Counted from the stretch's first letter, positions 53,191-63,394 are shown. The stretch: DNA of 64,000 bases from Gilliamella sp. ESL0441 (GCF_019469185.1 NZ_CP048264.1:2108001-2172000); one strand, 5' to 3'. Numbers and translations: made by a program. Notes: generated from the sequence alone by a model not told the origin.

Positions 53191-54225
53191 TTAATCCAAG
53201 TAATCATCAATTAATAAATCACTAGCTTGTTGACAAAATTCAACCTCTTTTTCTGTGCATTGACGAGAAGATAATATTTCAAAATTATTTTCAGATTTTG
53301 TTTCAAAACTACATTTAGAATTAGATAATGTAAACTTTTGCGAATTTGTAAATTGATAAAGCTCCTTTAAGATTACTTGATTAGTGTAATCTTTAGGACA
53401 AATCTTTAATTTTTCTGCTGTTTTTCTTTTGGCATCAAACGTAATAAAACGACCTGACAAGTTTAAATAAACAAACTTATCTTGAGCTAAATCATATGAA
53501 TAATAAGCATCAATTATATTTCTATCATTAATACTATCTGTAGTTTTAGAAATATAAAAATCATTGTTTTCATGATCAAAATTTGCATCTCGATCGGTGT
53601 TTATACTCAAAAAAGAAAGAAAGTCATAACCGTCCAACTTGCTAATTGTTTGAAATAAACTACCATCTTTTTTTCGATAGATATTGATTCCAACCACTTG
53701 TGCAAATCCTTTATTTTCATTTGAAATAAGCGTTTTAAAAAAGTAATCCTTAGTTGACTCTCTTTGTAATATTTCAACATTATTGAATTTGTTTTCCTTT
53801 TTTAATTTTTCATTAACGAGTTCTATCTCTTTATTTTCGCTATCATATTCAAATTTTTTTTGTAATTTAAAAGGACCATATAATTTTGAATCACAATCCA
53901 AAGTTTGATTTAAAATGATGGAATTATCTTTCGTAAAAGCTATATTTTTTATTAGGATAGTATCTATAAACTGTTCATCAAAGTTTACGTTAGGAACATT
54001 AAATTCAATACCTTTCCCCTCTTTATATGTGGTATTTTTTTCAAGTTGTTTGGGTTCAAAATCATTACTGTTTAAATAAATAATATTTATGTCATATTCA
54101 AACAAAGCATCAAAATAGAATTCGACTTTGTTTTGTCCTAAAACACCTTCATAAACGCTATAATTTGCAAAAACAGAACTAGAAAAAAACACAATACATA
54201 AAACCACTTTTTGAATATTTAACAT
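53191..54225 (-). CDS. Secreted protein, candidate immunity protein of the VgrG-linked M23 effector
   Basis: 344 residues. Signal peptide MLNIQKVVLCIVFFSSSVFA cleaved near residue 20, no lipobox, no later membrane segment, so periplasmic. The central part (TDRDANFDHENNDFYI, then a tyrosine-rich YYSYDLAQDKFVYLN) resembles the XAC2610-related pattern of D.NFD..ND repeats; that is a by-eye resemblance. Cysteines near residues 107, 273, 303, 323 and 332 could form disulfides. It starts 20 nt after the effector gene on the same strand. Position and periplasmic location fit an immunity protein against a peptidoglycan hydrolase; this is inference. Confidence 0.7.
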   Translation of the reverse strand: MLNIQKVVLCIVFFSSSVFANYSVYEGVLGQNKVEFYFDALFEYDINIIYLNSNDFEPKQLEKNTTYKEGKGIEFNVPNVNFDEQFIDTILIKNIAFTKDNSIILNQTLDCDSKLYGPFKLQKKFEYDSENKEIELVNEKLKKENKFNNVEILQRESTKDYFFKTLISNENKGFAQVVGINIYRKKDGSLFQTISKLDGYDFLSFLSINTDRDANFDHENNDFYISKTTDSINDRNIIDAYYSYDLAQDKFVYLNLSGRFITFDAKRKTAEKLKICPKDYTNQVILKELYQFTNSQKFTLSNSKCSFETKSENNFEILSSRQCTEKEVEFCQQASDLLIDDYLD

Positions 54226-54245
54226 ATCAACATTACTCCGATTTT

Positions 54246-57200
54246 TTAGACTTTCTTCCTTCGTTTATCATACACACTTTTTTGGATTTGTTTATTAATC
54301 GCTTTTAAATTAACAAATAAAGCCGGATTGATCTTGCAACCTAACTTATTGGTTTCTGCATCTTTTTTATTCGATCTGTTATATCTTGGTTTCATGGTTA
54401 TTTCAAAATGTAAATGAGGATTAATGACTCCTTTAGCATTACCAGTATCGCCGGTATAACCTAACAAATCACCAGCTTTAACTTTAACACCTTCTTTTAA
54501 ATGTGCTAATCTTTTACTCAAATGGCAATATCTTAAGTAGAAATAATTGGCATTAAGATTAAAATCATCTCCTTGCATGACCTCATTTTTAAACTCAAGC
54601 GATGAGCCATTTCGGGATTTTCTTAAATCTTCACCTTTAACTTTTAAAACTAATACTTTTCCATAACCTCGCGGATCCTCGTGAAGCGAAGCAATTTCGC
54701 CATCCAAACAAGCAAAACATTGAGTACCAATATCTGCAAATAAATCTAATCCTGTATGAGCTTTTCTACTTCCATCAGCTCGCCTACGGACTAATCCAAA
54801 TGCGCCATTTTGAGGTTTGACAGCACCGCCTGAATTGTAATAAGTTCTCTGCGGATATTTAAGCGGTTCATGCCAGCAACTACTTGTGGATTTTTGTACC
54901 GGTACCGGTTTCGGTTCTGGTTCTGGCTTAGGTTCTGGCTTAGGTTCTGTTTTTTCCTCTGGTTCGGGTTCCGGTATTGGTTCTGGTTCAGCTTCTATTA
55001 CAGGCTCACACCAGATATCTGGTTCAATATTAAAATAATCTATCATCGCTACAGGATGTATATACCATAGTTGACCGTCAGCTGATAAATTTTTGAGTAT
55101 TGGTTTATAACCTTTTGGATAGTTTTGATTTGATTCGCCTGTTTGAGTTGATTGTGCTTGTGCGACTTCTTTCCACCATAATAATGGTTTAATGCGATCT
55201 TCTTTTTCGATTTGCCAATTGCTTTTGACATGTTCATGAGCTTCATTCAATTTTTGTAGTGCAAAATTACGCTCATGCTTTTTATCAATCCCTCGAATTT
55301 CTAGCAATTTTTCAATGTTTTGTTGTTGTTGTTGTTTTTGTTCTTCAAATAATTCGTCTATTTCATGCCATTTGGTGAGCGCCTCATCGGCATACCATTC
55401 ACTTTCATATTTTACGAATAAATGTCCAAGCTGCTCTGCCGCCCAACTTGTTCGTAACAAGCCTTTGAATTGTTCCTTTGTAAAAGGTTTTTTTTCTTTT
55501 AATTTCATTAATTGTAAAAAATTTTCGATTTCACTTTTTGCATTATGTGGCAAGTAGCTTAATTGCTGAAGATTATGTTCAGATTGGCTAAAAATTCTCA
55601 GGATAGCTAACATTGTTTCAGTACAATCTTCTGTGTCTAATTTTACGGCATGATTCTGACTCACCTTTTTTGAAAATTCTCCGACTGAAGCTTTCTCTTC
55701 AATCATGCTAAAACCAGACCAATGCCAAGGACTCACTCGTTTTACATGTTCTTGAGCTCCTTTTTTAGTATTGATCCAACCTTGTATTGGTATTCCTTGT
55801 TTATTTCCTGCGATAATCCTTAACCATAAGGATTCTGGATCTGCATCATCTCTTGCTATAAGTCTATCATCGTCTTCAATAGAATTAAGGGGTATTGTTC
55901 GTGGATAATATACTGTGTTGTATATATCGTCCTCGGGTATACTATCTGAAGATAATGGAAAATTATTCCAATAATCAATTCTAGCGTTTAGTTGCCCATC
56001 TTGACCATGCAAATGCCATACATCCTTTGATGCTACCCAATAGCATTTGTCTTCAAGACAAAATTGTATTTTAAATAATGCGTCATCCTCAATACCATCA
56101 TTTGCAATTAAACTCGTTACTGGAGGGTTGTTAACGAGTTCAACCTCATCAGGAATATCGCCAATCATCAATTCAGGAAAACTATTTTTATAATGATTAA
56201 TTAGCCAATTCTTATCATCGTCGGTTAAACGATATCGTTTTTTTTCATTTTTAATTTCTTCATCTTGATTTTGTTCTACATCTATACAATCTGCTGTATT
56301 TAAATCAGTTTGAGATGTCACTTTTGAAGGATTAAAAAAGACCAACGGCATGCTTAACGTATAGTCAGGATGGATCTTGATATAATAATTAATTGAATTA
56401 TCAATAAACTTTATCCCCAACCCAGCGCGTAAAAAACCATCCGGTTTAGTCGGTACAAATAGCTTTGCTTTTTTTTCAACTAAAATAATATTCTTTTCAC
56501 TTTCTGGTAGCTGGTCTGCTAAAGCACGAGTTTTACTAATAAACGCCGGCAAATCATCACAAGTAAACAATTCTATGTGCGCTAATTTTGGTAATTTATT
56601 ACCTAACGCACGTTTCATCGTCGATAATAATGCTTCTTTTGGTTCGTCAAAGCGTTGACTTTGACTGACATTGTGTCCGATATAACCGATAAAATCCCCC
56701 TTTCCTATCGGAATTGGCTGTTTTAATACCACAACTTCATCTAATTTTTCTGGTTTTAGCGCTGTTAACGTCAACGAGGATAATTTGACATAGCCTTTAT
56801 GAGTTGAATCTTGGCTACCATTTTCAACTTTTAAGCTAGAAGGGATAACACAACCACTAATTTTTTTAATTTTGGCATAGCCATTTTCTTGACCATCGAA
56901 TTCAAAAGTCGCTGTTTTAGGTAAATATGTTAATTTTTGTTGATCATCAGCAGAGTCATATACAGCTATACCGTTGATCTCGACCTCAGGACAACCTACC
57001 ATATTATAATTTTCCCGACAGATTTCATAATCTTTGTTGGCATCTGCTGTTTTTCCTGTTGGTCGTTCTAATGCTGTAGTACCGATATCTTCATACCAAA
57101 CATAACCTTCAGTATCCCCCAATTCAGTTTTGAATTCGCTTGAAGTCACTAAAGTACCTTGAGTGATTGATACAATCTTATACCAACCTGATTGCCCATT

Positions 57201-57812
57201 TTTTTGCTCGCCTAATCGGATTTTACTGCCTTTTAGTAATAAACCGACGACTTCTGTACCTTCTCCTTCTTTTCGTATTGCACTACCTTCAATAGCATCT
57301 GTCATTGATTCATTAACTTTTCCAGCTTCCACCCGCCAAAAATGAGGATATTCAACCTGACAAATATTTTTTTGCTGGTAACCATACCAATCAAGCTGAT
57401 GCATATATAAACTATGTAAGATTATCGCAGGTGGGGTTTCGGTTGAATCAGGAATTTTGGGCATTTTCAAATAGTGACGAACTAACGTAAAACCACTTGA
57501 AAAATAGGCTACTTTTTGTTGTTCTTGATATGGTGCAATAAGCTCTTCATTATCTTGATACACAATTTTAGGATATACATTATTAATTCGATAGGCAATA
57601 ACTTCACCATTTGCCATACACCATAGTTTGTCATCATTACCTATTTTATTTAAAAAGGACGCATCGATATGAATACCACCATGCCATATTCCATCTTCAC
57701 TAAATGGAAAAAAGCCACTCTCTGCTTCCGCCAAAGCTTTATAATAAGCGTCTTGGCTTAGTTGTTTTTCTCCTACCGGAAAAATAAAGTTAGTTATTGT
57801 TTTTATTGTCAT
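54246..57812 (-). CDS. Type VI secretion cargo effector with C-terminal M23 metallopeptidase domain
   Basis: 1,188 residues, no signal peptide, 12 nt downstream of vgrG. Residues 1-150 form an M23-like fold (WHGGIHIDASF with H44, H48, D50; later SLYMHQL) lacking the HxH motif. SH3b-like segments (around 180-250 and 640-690) and a helical region follow. A Pro-Glu-Lys-rich linker spans about 935-976. The C-terminal LytM/M23 domain (about 977-1165) has zinc ligands H1019 and D1023 (HTGLDL) and HLHFE (H1133, H1135), plus YCHL (H1097). M23 enzymes cut peptidoglycan peptide cross-links, so the predicted target is the rival cell wall. Low G+C, in contrast with the vgrG core. Confidence 0.88.
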   Translation of the reverse strand: MTIKTITNFIFPVGEKQLSQDAYYKALAEAESGFFPFSEDGIWHGGIHIDASFLNKIGNDDKLWCMANGEVIAYRINNVYPKIVYQDNEELIAPYQEQQKVAYFSSGFTLVRHYLKMPKIPDSTETPPAIILHSLYMHQLDWYGYQQKNICQVEYPHFWRVEAGKVNESMTDAIEGSAIRKEGEGTEVVGLLLKGSKIRLGEQKNGQSGWYKIVSITQGTLVTSSEFKTELGDTEGYVWYEDIGTTALERPTGKTADANKDYEICRENYNMVGCPEVEINGIAVYDSADDQQKLTYLPKTATFEFDGQENGYAKIKKISGCVIPSSLKVENGSQDSTHKGYVKLSSLTLTALKPEKLDEVVVLKQPIPIGKGDFIGYIGHNVSQSQRFDEPKEALLSTMKRALGNKLPKLAHIELFTCDDLPAFISKTRALADQLPESEKNIILVEKKAKLFVPTKPDGFLRAGLGIKFIDNSINYYIKIHPDYTLSMPLVFFNPSKVTSQTDLNTADCIDVEQNQDEEIKNEKKRYRLTDDDKNWLINHYKNSFPELMIGDIPDEVELVNNPPVTSLIANDGIEDDALFKIQFCLEDKCYWVASKDVWHLHGQDGQLNARIDYWNNFPLSSDSIPEDDIYNTVYYPRTIPLNSIEDDDRLIARDDADPESLWLRIIAGNKQGIPIQGWINTKKGAQEHVKRVSPWHWSGFSMIEEKASVGEFSKKVSQNHAVKLDTEDCTETMLAILRIFSQSEHNLQQLSYLPHNAKSEIENFLQLMKLKEKKPFTKEQFKGLLRTSWAAEQLGHLFVKYESEWYADEALTKWHEIDELFEEQKQQQQQNIEKLLEIRGIDKKHERNFALQKLNEAHEHVKSNWQIEKEDRIKPLLWWKEVAQAQSTQTGESNQNYPKGYKPILKNLSADGQLWYIHPVAMIDYFNIEPDIWCEPVIEAEPEPIPEPEPEEKTEPKPEPKPEPEPKPVPVQKSTSSCWHEPLKYPQRTYYNSGGAVKPQNGAFGLVRRRADGSRKAHTGLDLFADIGTQCFACLDGEIASLHEDPRGYGKVLVLKVKGEDLRKSRNGSSLEFKNEVMQGDDFNLNANYFYLRYCHLSKRLAHLKEGVKVKAGDLLGYTGDTGNAKGVINPHLHFEITMKPRYNRSNKKDAETNKLGCKINPALFVNLKAINKQIQKSVYDKRRKKV

Positions 57813-57824
57813 TGTTTTATTTCC

Positions 57825-60317
57825 TTAATCCGAAAAACCTTTTGAGTTAAACGTAATAAATTTTTTCAGTAATAACTCAAGTTCTTTATTATTGTTAGTC
57901 AATTTAGCGGATAAATCATTACTCGCCGGGCCCATTTTTTGCATCGCATTACATTTTAGATAGATATTATCTGATGTACCCAGCTCTATCCCTTTGCTGC
58001 TAATTTTGATATATGACCCTCCGCAGATTAAGGTCAGTTGTTTACTGGCCGTTACGGTCAACTCGCCATCTACACTGTCAATTTTGATATCGTCTTTAGC
58101 CGCTATATTCAGGTTCGCATCCTGTGCCTGTACATCAATATCTCCCTGATTGGCAAAAAGCTTCATCCCCGATTTATGGGCAAATAATCCTATCGCCTCG
58201 CCCGAAGACACTGTGATATTTTTTAACGCCGTTATATCTGTCTGCTTTTCAGCTACTACCGAAAAACTGTTGCCCGTTGATAATTGAATATTTTCCGGAC
58301 TGGTTAACGCTATCCCTTCCTGAGCATAGGCTAAAATTCCACTCTGACTTAATGCCGTTAGATTCGTTTTTAGCTTGTCCTGACTCTCCGTATCGGCTCC
58401 GTGGGCTTCTGATTGGCTTGCCGCATCCTGTAACGCTTTGGCTATCGACAGTGCATTTTCTAACTGCGCTATTGCACCTTGCATGTCCAGCTGTTTGCCT
58501 TGCGCTTTCGGCGTTGTTTGTGTGGTCAGGTATAACCCTTTTTCTGCGGCTATAGCACCCCATTCATCGGTACGAAGCTCAAAACCTTCACCCCGACCTT
58601 CTTTATTTCGATTAACTAAGTGACCTATATTTAACTGGGTTTTGCCGTATTCAGTCGCCAGTTTGATATGCTCCTGACCCCGCTTGTCATCCATCCGCAA
58701 TTTGTTGTTGGCCGGCGTGCGAATTACATTTCGATGTTTATTTATCGTGCTCACCGGGTCTGGATGTGCGCTGTCATGCATCGCATGAGCTATATAAGGT
58801 CTGTCCGGATTGCCGTCCATAAACGCAATCGCAACTTCTGTACCGTCAATTAATGGAAAGTGAAATCCATAATTGCTTCCCGCATACGGTCTTGCCAGTC
58901 TAACCCATAAACTCTCTTCACCTTTTTTCCACTCTTTCAAGTCGAAATTAAATTTAACCCGATAGCGTCCATAGGCATCAATATAACCGTATGTATCATT
59001 GTCCGGACTGGTCACCCGTGCCGGCAATGTCCCCCCGACTTGTGGCCACGCTATCGGAGCCGGACGGTAAGGTTTTAATACCTCATAAGCAATTGCCGTA
59101 AAGCTCAGTTCATACGCTTCTGAGCGACTGCCTTGTCCCTCGACACTTAATATGATGATGCCTTCTTCAACATCTACCAGCGGATTTTGATTTATACAGA
59201 CATGTTGACCCGGAACAAGGTTATAACTGTTGGTTTTCCCTCGAATGATTATTTTTTTACTGATTGCATGCTCATGGCGGATACGCGCATACCATTTACC
59301 ACTTTCTGTAATGTCACTTTCGCTACCGCCATTATCGTTTGACTCTACGTCATTTTCGGTATCTTCATTCTGAGTATTACCACTCCCCACGCCTGCATCC
59401 AGTCGTTTATAGTGCTCTCCATAACGATAGTCCGTTCCGTAAGTGGTCATGTCATTGGGTTGGGTGTTTTCTTCTCCCAGTAAATTTTCCTTCGCTTCCC
59501 GGTAATTATAATCCTGTACGATAACCGATGATTCCACCAGTTGACTGTGCAGTGTGATATCCCACACACTCTCCATTCCTCCGTCCTGCAAATTACTCGG
59601 TAAGTTATAATCAAGATTTGCAACCTGTTTGAAACCTTGTTCATAATCACTGATTATCAGCACATCACAATCGTGCTCGTTGTGACTTTCAAATCGAAAC
59701 CAGATGCCTACATCTGCCATCAATCTTTGGATAAATTCCAGGTCGCTTTCCTGCCATTGCGTGATAAACTCCCTTAACGGGTATTGCTCTTTCAGCTCCA
59801 GCCGATAATCGACGCCACTAAATTCATGGCTTCTGAGTACCTCTTCTATCACACTGACAACATTTTGATTTTGAAATATTGCATTATTTCGGTTGAGTCC
59901 CAGTCTCGCTAACCTTGGCGTTAACACAATCTGATAATGCGCTTCGTCTTTATTAACCGATAATTGACTGAAATGAGTGATAATGCCATAAATTTTTCGG
60001 GATTCACCCTCCGGCAAAAAATCACCTAAGGCACGTATCGCTGCACTTAATGCATCGTTTGCTATCGGATTAAATGAAAATGATGCTGATTTGTTGAGAA
60101 AACTCTCAACAGATAATGATTTATCTATACTGGTAAATGTGATGGTATAGTGCCAGAGCTGGCTTAACTGCTCCTGACCTTCCACTGAAAAAACCGAAAT
60201 AGGCGAATCAAGTTCATCGACTGTCAAAGTATAACGATTGTGGCTTGTTATATCTGTTAACCCATTTATTAAACCTTCGCCAACTTGACTGAAATTTTTA
60301 GTCAACGTTTTCGCCAT
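57825..60317 (-). CDS. vgrG: Type VI secretion spike protein VgrG (TssI)
   Basis: 830 residues from the ATG at 60317 (AAGGAG upstream); an ATG at 60338 is less well placed. The gp27-like N-terminal half includes FITQWQESDLEFIQRLMADVG. The gp5-like OB-fold has YGRYRVKFNFDL and SLWVRLARPYAGSNYGFHFPLIDGTEVAIAFMDGNPDRP (landmarks). A DUF2345-type beta-prism tail follows (about 560-800: ITVSSGEAIGLFAHKSG, IDVQAQDANLNIAAKDDIKID). It forms the trimeric tip of the type VI needle and carries effectors. No tss structural genes are in the window, so this is an orphan vgrG-effector-immunity island. The core is near 47-50% G+C, while the last about 80 nt are AT-rich. Confidence 0.97.
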   Translation of the reverse strand: MAKTLTKNFSQVGEGLINGLTDITSHNRYTLTVDELDSPISVFSVEGQEQLSQLWHYTITFTSIDKSLSVESFLNKSASFSFNPIANDALSAAIRALGDFLPEGESRKIYGIITHFSQLSVNKDEAHYQIVLTPRLARLGLNRNNAIFQNQNVVSVIEEVLRSHEFSGVDYRLELKEQYPLREFITQWQESDLEFIQRLMADVGIWFRFESHNEHDCDVLIISDYEQGFKQVANLDYNLPSNLQDGGMESVWDITLHSQLVESSVIVQDYNYREAKENLLGEENTQPNDMTTYGTDYRYGEHYKRLDAGVGSGNTQNEDTENDVESNDNGGSESDITESGKWYARIRHEHAISKKIIIRGKTNSYNLVPGQHVCINQNPLVDVEEGIIILSVEGQGSRSEAYELSFTAIAYEVLKPYRPAPIAWPQVGGTLPARVTSPDNDTYGYIDAYGRYRVKFNFDLKEWKKGEESLWVRLARPYAGSNYGFHFPLIDGTEVAIAFMDGNPDRPYIAHAMHDSAHPDPVSTINKHRNVIRTPANNKLRMDDKRGQEHIKLATEYGKTQLNIGHLVNRNKEGRGEGFELRTDEWGAIAAEKGLYLTTQTTPKAQGKQLDMQGAIAQLENALSIAKALQDAASQSEAHGADTESQDKLKTNLTALSQSGILAYAQEGIALTSPENIQLSTGNSFSVVAEKQTDITALKNITVSSGEAIGLFAHKSGMKLFANQGDIDVQAQDANLNIAAKDDIKIDSVDGELTVTASKQLTLICGGSYIKISSKGIELGTSDNIYLKCNAMQKMGPASNDLSAKLTNNNKELELLLKKFITFNSKGFSD

Positions 60318-60998
60318 AAAATACTCCTTATGTTTCATTTTAATTGCATATCTAATAGTTGCTTTGTACTTATTTTTATAAGATTAAATTCAATTAATCA
60401 GACAGTTATATAAATTGTTTGAGTGTTAAAAAATTCGGTTTGCAATTGTGTTTTTGTTAATCAGTTAACAAAAATTTGTGGATAAAGAATAGGATATATC
60501 GTGTCAAAAATAGTCATAAATTAACACGATGCTATATTGAAAAAACAGAGCAATGGACCATTCCTTTATATTCATACCGATTCGGATATATTATTATTTT
60601 TATTGTATTTATTATTTTTCAATTAACTAATACAGATAACTTATTTTGATTATCTAAAATACGTCTTTTTTTGGGTTATTTCAATTTTTTATTTTTTAAT
60701 TTTTTTATTGATTATTTAAATCAGATTAACTTTAATTAAAATTGGAAAAATTTATAAATAATTAACTTCGACATGGTCAATTCGTATTATCGTGTCAGTC
60801 ATTAATCAATTAATCTAACGAAATAACTAACTATTATTACAATGTCAGAGATTAAATCTTTTAAAAAAAATTATTTAACCATATGTAAATTATTTTTTTA
60901 ATGAGACATTTCGCTAAAGATCAGTTACATTAGTTAACTAATGTATTTGTAATTTCAAAATAGAAAAATTAACTTGATATTAGAGCAGAGGTTAATCT
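60318..60998. other. Gene-free stretch between divergent vgrG and dciA
   Basis: About 680 bp, strongly AT-rich, no ORF. TATCGTGTCA occurs near 60498 and 60788, and the first copy pairs with ACACGAT near 60525 (7 bp). It must hold both promoters. Confidence 0.5.
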
Positions 60999-61460
60999 AT
61001 GCGTGATAATGAACCGCAGATATTAACGTCGATTTTGACGCAAAATTCTTCTTTATCACAGATAAAAGAAAGAATATCTGCACTCAACAAATTATCTAGT
61101 GTAGTGCATGATTTACTTCCTTCTCCCTTGAAACCACAATGTAGAGTTTCTAACTATCGTCAAGGGATTCTTATTATTGAGGTAAGTTCTGCAAGTTGGC
61201 TGACCAGATTAAAATACGAACAGAGTAAATTAATATCAGGAATTCGAAAAAAATTATTACCGTCTTTATCCTCTATTCAGTATCGAATTAATCCTGATAT
61301 TTGTTTAGCGGTATCACAAAGTATTAATTGTTCATCAAAAAATGCTACAATGACAAGTGTGCTAACAGCAAGTAGTGCAAATTATTTGTATGCAATAGCA
61401 GAAAATGCACCAAATAAATTAAAAAAACAATTGATTAAACTTGCTAACCATGCAAAATGA
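60999..61460 (+). CDS. dciA: DciA-type (DUF721) replicative helicase loader
   Basis: 153 residues. The N-terminal DUF721 domain (about 25-105) contains LNKLSSVVHDLLPSPLKPQCRV, a GILIIEVSSASWLTRLKYEQ strand-helix and LPSLSSIQYRINPD. DciA is the ancestral loader of DnaB helicase, replaced in enterobacteria by DnaC. The C-terminal about 45 residues are Ser/Asn-rich and probably flexible. Located upstream of zapG-degQ-degS. Identification rests on the DUF721 pattern. Confidence 0.82.
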   Translation: MRDNEPQILTSILTQNSSLSQIKERISALNKLSSVVHDLLPSPLKPQCRVSNYRQGILIIEVSSASWLTRLKYEQSKLISGIRKKLLPSLSSIQYRINPDICLAVSQSINCSSKNATMTSVLTASSANYLYAIAENAPNKLKKQLIKLANHAK

Positions 61461-61521
61461 TTACCAATGATTTAATATAAGTTTTATCTAATCAGACTAC
61501 GAAAAATACAAGGAGTGAAGT

Positions 61522-61926
61522 ATGGAAAAAGACATAATCATCTATCTTTCGATTGGATTAGTTATGGGCTTTATTATTGGTGCTATTTTCATGAATGTCC
61601 TTAGTCCTAAAGCCCGTCGATTCGCAAGTGTTAAACGTGAACTAGAGCAAGCACAAGAAGAACTAAAAACGCAAAAACAAATGATTGCTAAACATTTTTC
61701 TCACAGTGCTGAAATATTAGATAACATGGCTAAAGAGTTTAGACGACTTTATCAACATATGGCTGAAAATTCTCAACAAATTATGGGAAACGAAAATATG
61801 CCAAATATGAATCTTGAAGTAAATAATAATTCAGATTCAAGCCATAAATTAATAGTCGAAAATCAACCTAAAGATTACTCTGACAATCCTTCTAATCTAT
61901 TCAAAACGGATGAACATCGATCTTAA
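61522..61926 (+). CDS. zapG: ZapG/YhcB (DUF1043) inner-membrane cell-envelope protein
   Basis: 134 residues, matching YhcB in length. One N-terminal transmembrane helix (IIIYLSIGLVMGFIIGAIFM), a cytoplasmic coiled coil (VKRELEQAQEELKTQKQM), then HFSHSAEILDNMAKEFRRLYQHMAENS, the family signature. The tail is polar. In E. coli it links cell division and envelope synthesis and lies next to degQ-degS, as here. AAGGAG precedes the ATG. Confidence 0.92.
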   Translation: MEKDIIIYLSIGLVMGFIIGAIFMNVLSPKARRFASVKRELEQAQEELKTQKQMIAKHFSHSAEILDNMAKEFRRLYQHMAENSQQIMGNENMPNMNLEVNNNSDSSHKLIVENQPKDYSDNPSNLFKTDEHRS

Positions 61927-62001
61927 TGTTATTTTTTCACAGAACTACGCAGGTAAATATTTCTGTTAATTTTAAAATTTTTAAATAGTGAGAGTTGTAA
62001 A

Positions 62002-63375
62002 ATGAACAATTCATTAAAAAAACATAAAAAATTATTAAGTGTTGTTGCTTTAAGTATAAGCATGAGTTTATCATTATTTTCAAATGCTTATGCATCTTTT
62101 CCTTCAATTCCTGCTGGTAATACTACCGAACAGCCAAGCTTAGCCCCTATGTTAGAAACAGTTCTACCATCGGTTGTGAGTATCAAAGTCGAAGGTGTTG
62201 CTCAAATGCAAAATAATATGCCAGAAGAATTTAGACGATTTTTTGGCTATCCTGACAGTCAATCAAGAGCATTCACTGGTCAAGGCTCAGGAGTAATAAT
62301 TGATGCTGAAAAAGGCTATGTGGTAACCAATAATCACGTTATTGATAATGCAGATAAAATTACCATTACCCTCAATGATGGCCATGAGTTTAAAGCAAAA
62401 TTAATTGGAAAAGATCCACAAAGCGATATTGCATTATTGAAAGTTGAAGACGCTAAAAAATTAACAGCAATAAAATTAGCCGATTCGGACAAACTTCGTG
62501 TAGGTGATTATGTTGTTGCGATTGGTAATCCATTCGGTATTGGTCAAACTGTAACCTCAGGTATTATTTCTGCACTCGCTCGTAGTGGTTTAAGTATGAA
62601 TGGTTTTGAGAATTTTATTCAAACCGATGCCTCAATTAATCGAGGTAACTCAGGTGGTGCATTGGTTAACTTAAATGGTGAACTCGTCGGGATTAATACC
62701 GCTATCATCGCTCCTAGTGGTGGAAATGTTGGTATCGGTTTTGCCATTCCAAGTAACATGGTAAAAAGTTTAACGTCTCAACTGGTTGAGTATGGTGAAG
62801 TTAGGCGTGGAGTGCTTGGCATTAAAGGGAATGAACTTACATCAGATATTGCTAAAGCATTTGATTTAGATGTACAAAAAGGTGCATTTGTTAGTGAAGT
62901 TATTGACGACTCAGCCGCGAAAGAGGCAGGGATAAAATCAGGCGATGTCATTGTATCAATGGATGGTAAACCTGTTGATAGTTTTGCTGAATTACGTGCT
63001 AAAATAGCCACCTCTGGTGTAGGACGTATAGTACAGTTAGGTTTAATTCGAGATGGCAAAGAAATAAGCGTTAGTGTTAAACTAAAAAATAGTGATGAAT
63101 CAAGTACCGAAGCAAAATCTTTACACTCCTCTCTTGATGGTGCAACACTGACAAATGGCGATGTAAAAGGTCAAAAAGGTGTAGTTATTGAAAGCATTGC
63201 TAAAAATTCGCCTGCTTCTCGATTGAGTCTACAAGAAGGCGATCTGATTACTGGCGTCAATAAAACCCGCGTTAACAATATTGCTGATCTTCGTAAGGTT
63301 ATTGATAGTAAACCTTCTGCAATTGCACTTAACATTGTTCGTGGTGATAGCCGTTTATACTTAATCTTACGCTAA
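62002..63375 (+). CDS. degQ: Periplasmic serine protease DegQ/DegP family (HtrA)
   Basis: 457 residues. Signal peptide ends NAYA near residue 31. The trypsin-like domain has catalytic His112 (TNNHVI), Asp142 (SDIALLK) and Ser217 (GNSGGALVN). Two PDZ domains (about 265-350 and 375-450) follow, which places it with DegQ/DegP rather than single-PDZ DegS. It degrades or chaperones unfolded envelope proteins as an oligomer. The short linker region favours DegQ, and it is followed by degS as in E. coli. Confidence 0.95.
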   Translation: MNNSLKKHKKLLSVVALSISMSLSLFSNAYASFPSIPAGNTTEQPSLAPMLETVLPSVVSIKVEGVAQMQNNMPEEFRRFFGYPDSQSRAFTGQGSGVIIDAEKGYVVTNNHVIDNADKITITLNDGHEFKAKLIGKDPQSDIALLKVEDAKKLTAIKLADSDKLRVGDYVVAIGNPFGIGQTVTSGIISALARSGLSMNGFENFIQTDASINRGNSGGALVNLNGELVGINTAIIAPSGGNVGIGFAIPSNMVKSLTSQLVEYGEVRRGVLGIKGNELTSDIAKAFDLDVQKGAFVSEVIDDSAAKEAGIKSGDVIVSMDGKPVDSFAELRAKIATSGVGRIVQLGLIRDGKEISVSVKLKNSDESSTEAKSLHSSLDGATLTNGDVKGQKGVVIESIAKNSPASRLSLQEGDLITGVNKTRVNNIADLRKVIDSKPSAIALNIVRGDSRLYLILR

Positions 63376-63394
63376 ACCAAGTATATTTTGTGTA

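Noticed and set aside
54870..55557. Plus-strand ORFs rich in Arg/Phe/Trp and in Cys/Ser
   Set aside because: Shadows of the Pro-Glu-Lys linker and of a Gln-rich stretch (poly-Q codons) in the M23 effector gene.
58249..59650. Several 60-100-codon ORFs on both strands in vgrG
   Set aside because: By-products of the higher G+C of vgrG, which lengthens chance frames. None has a family signature.
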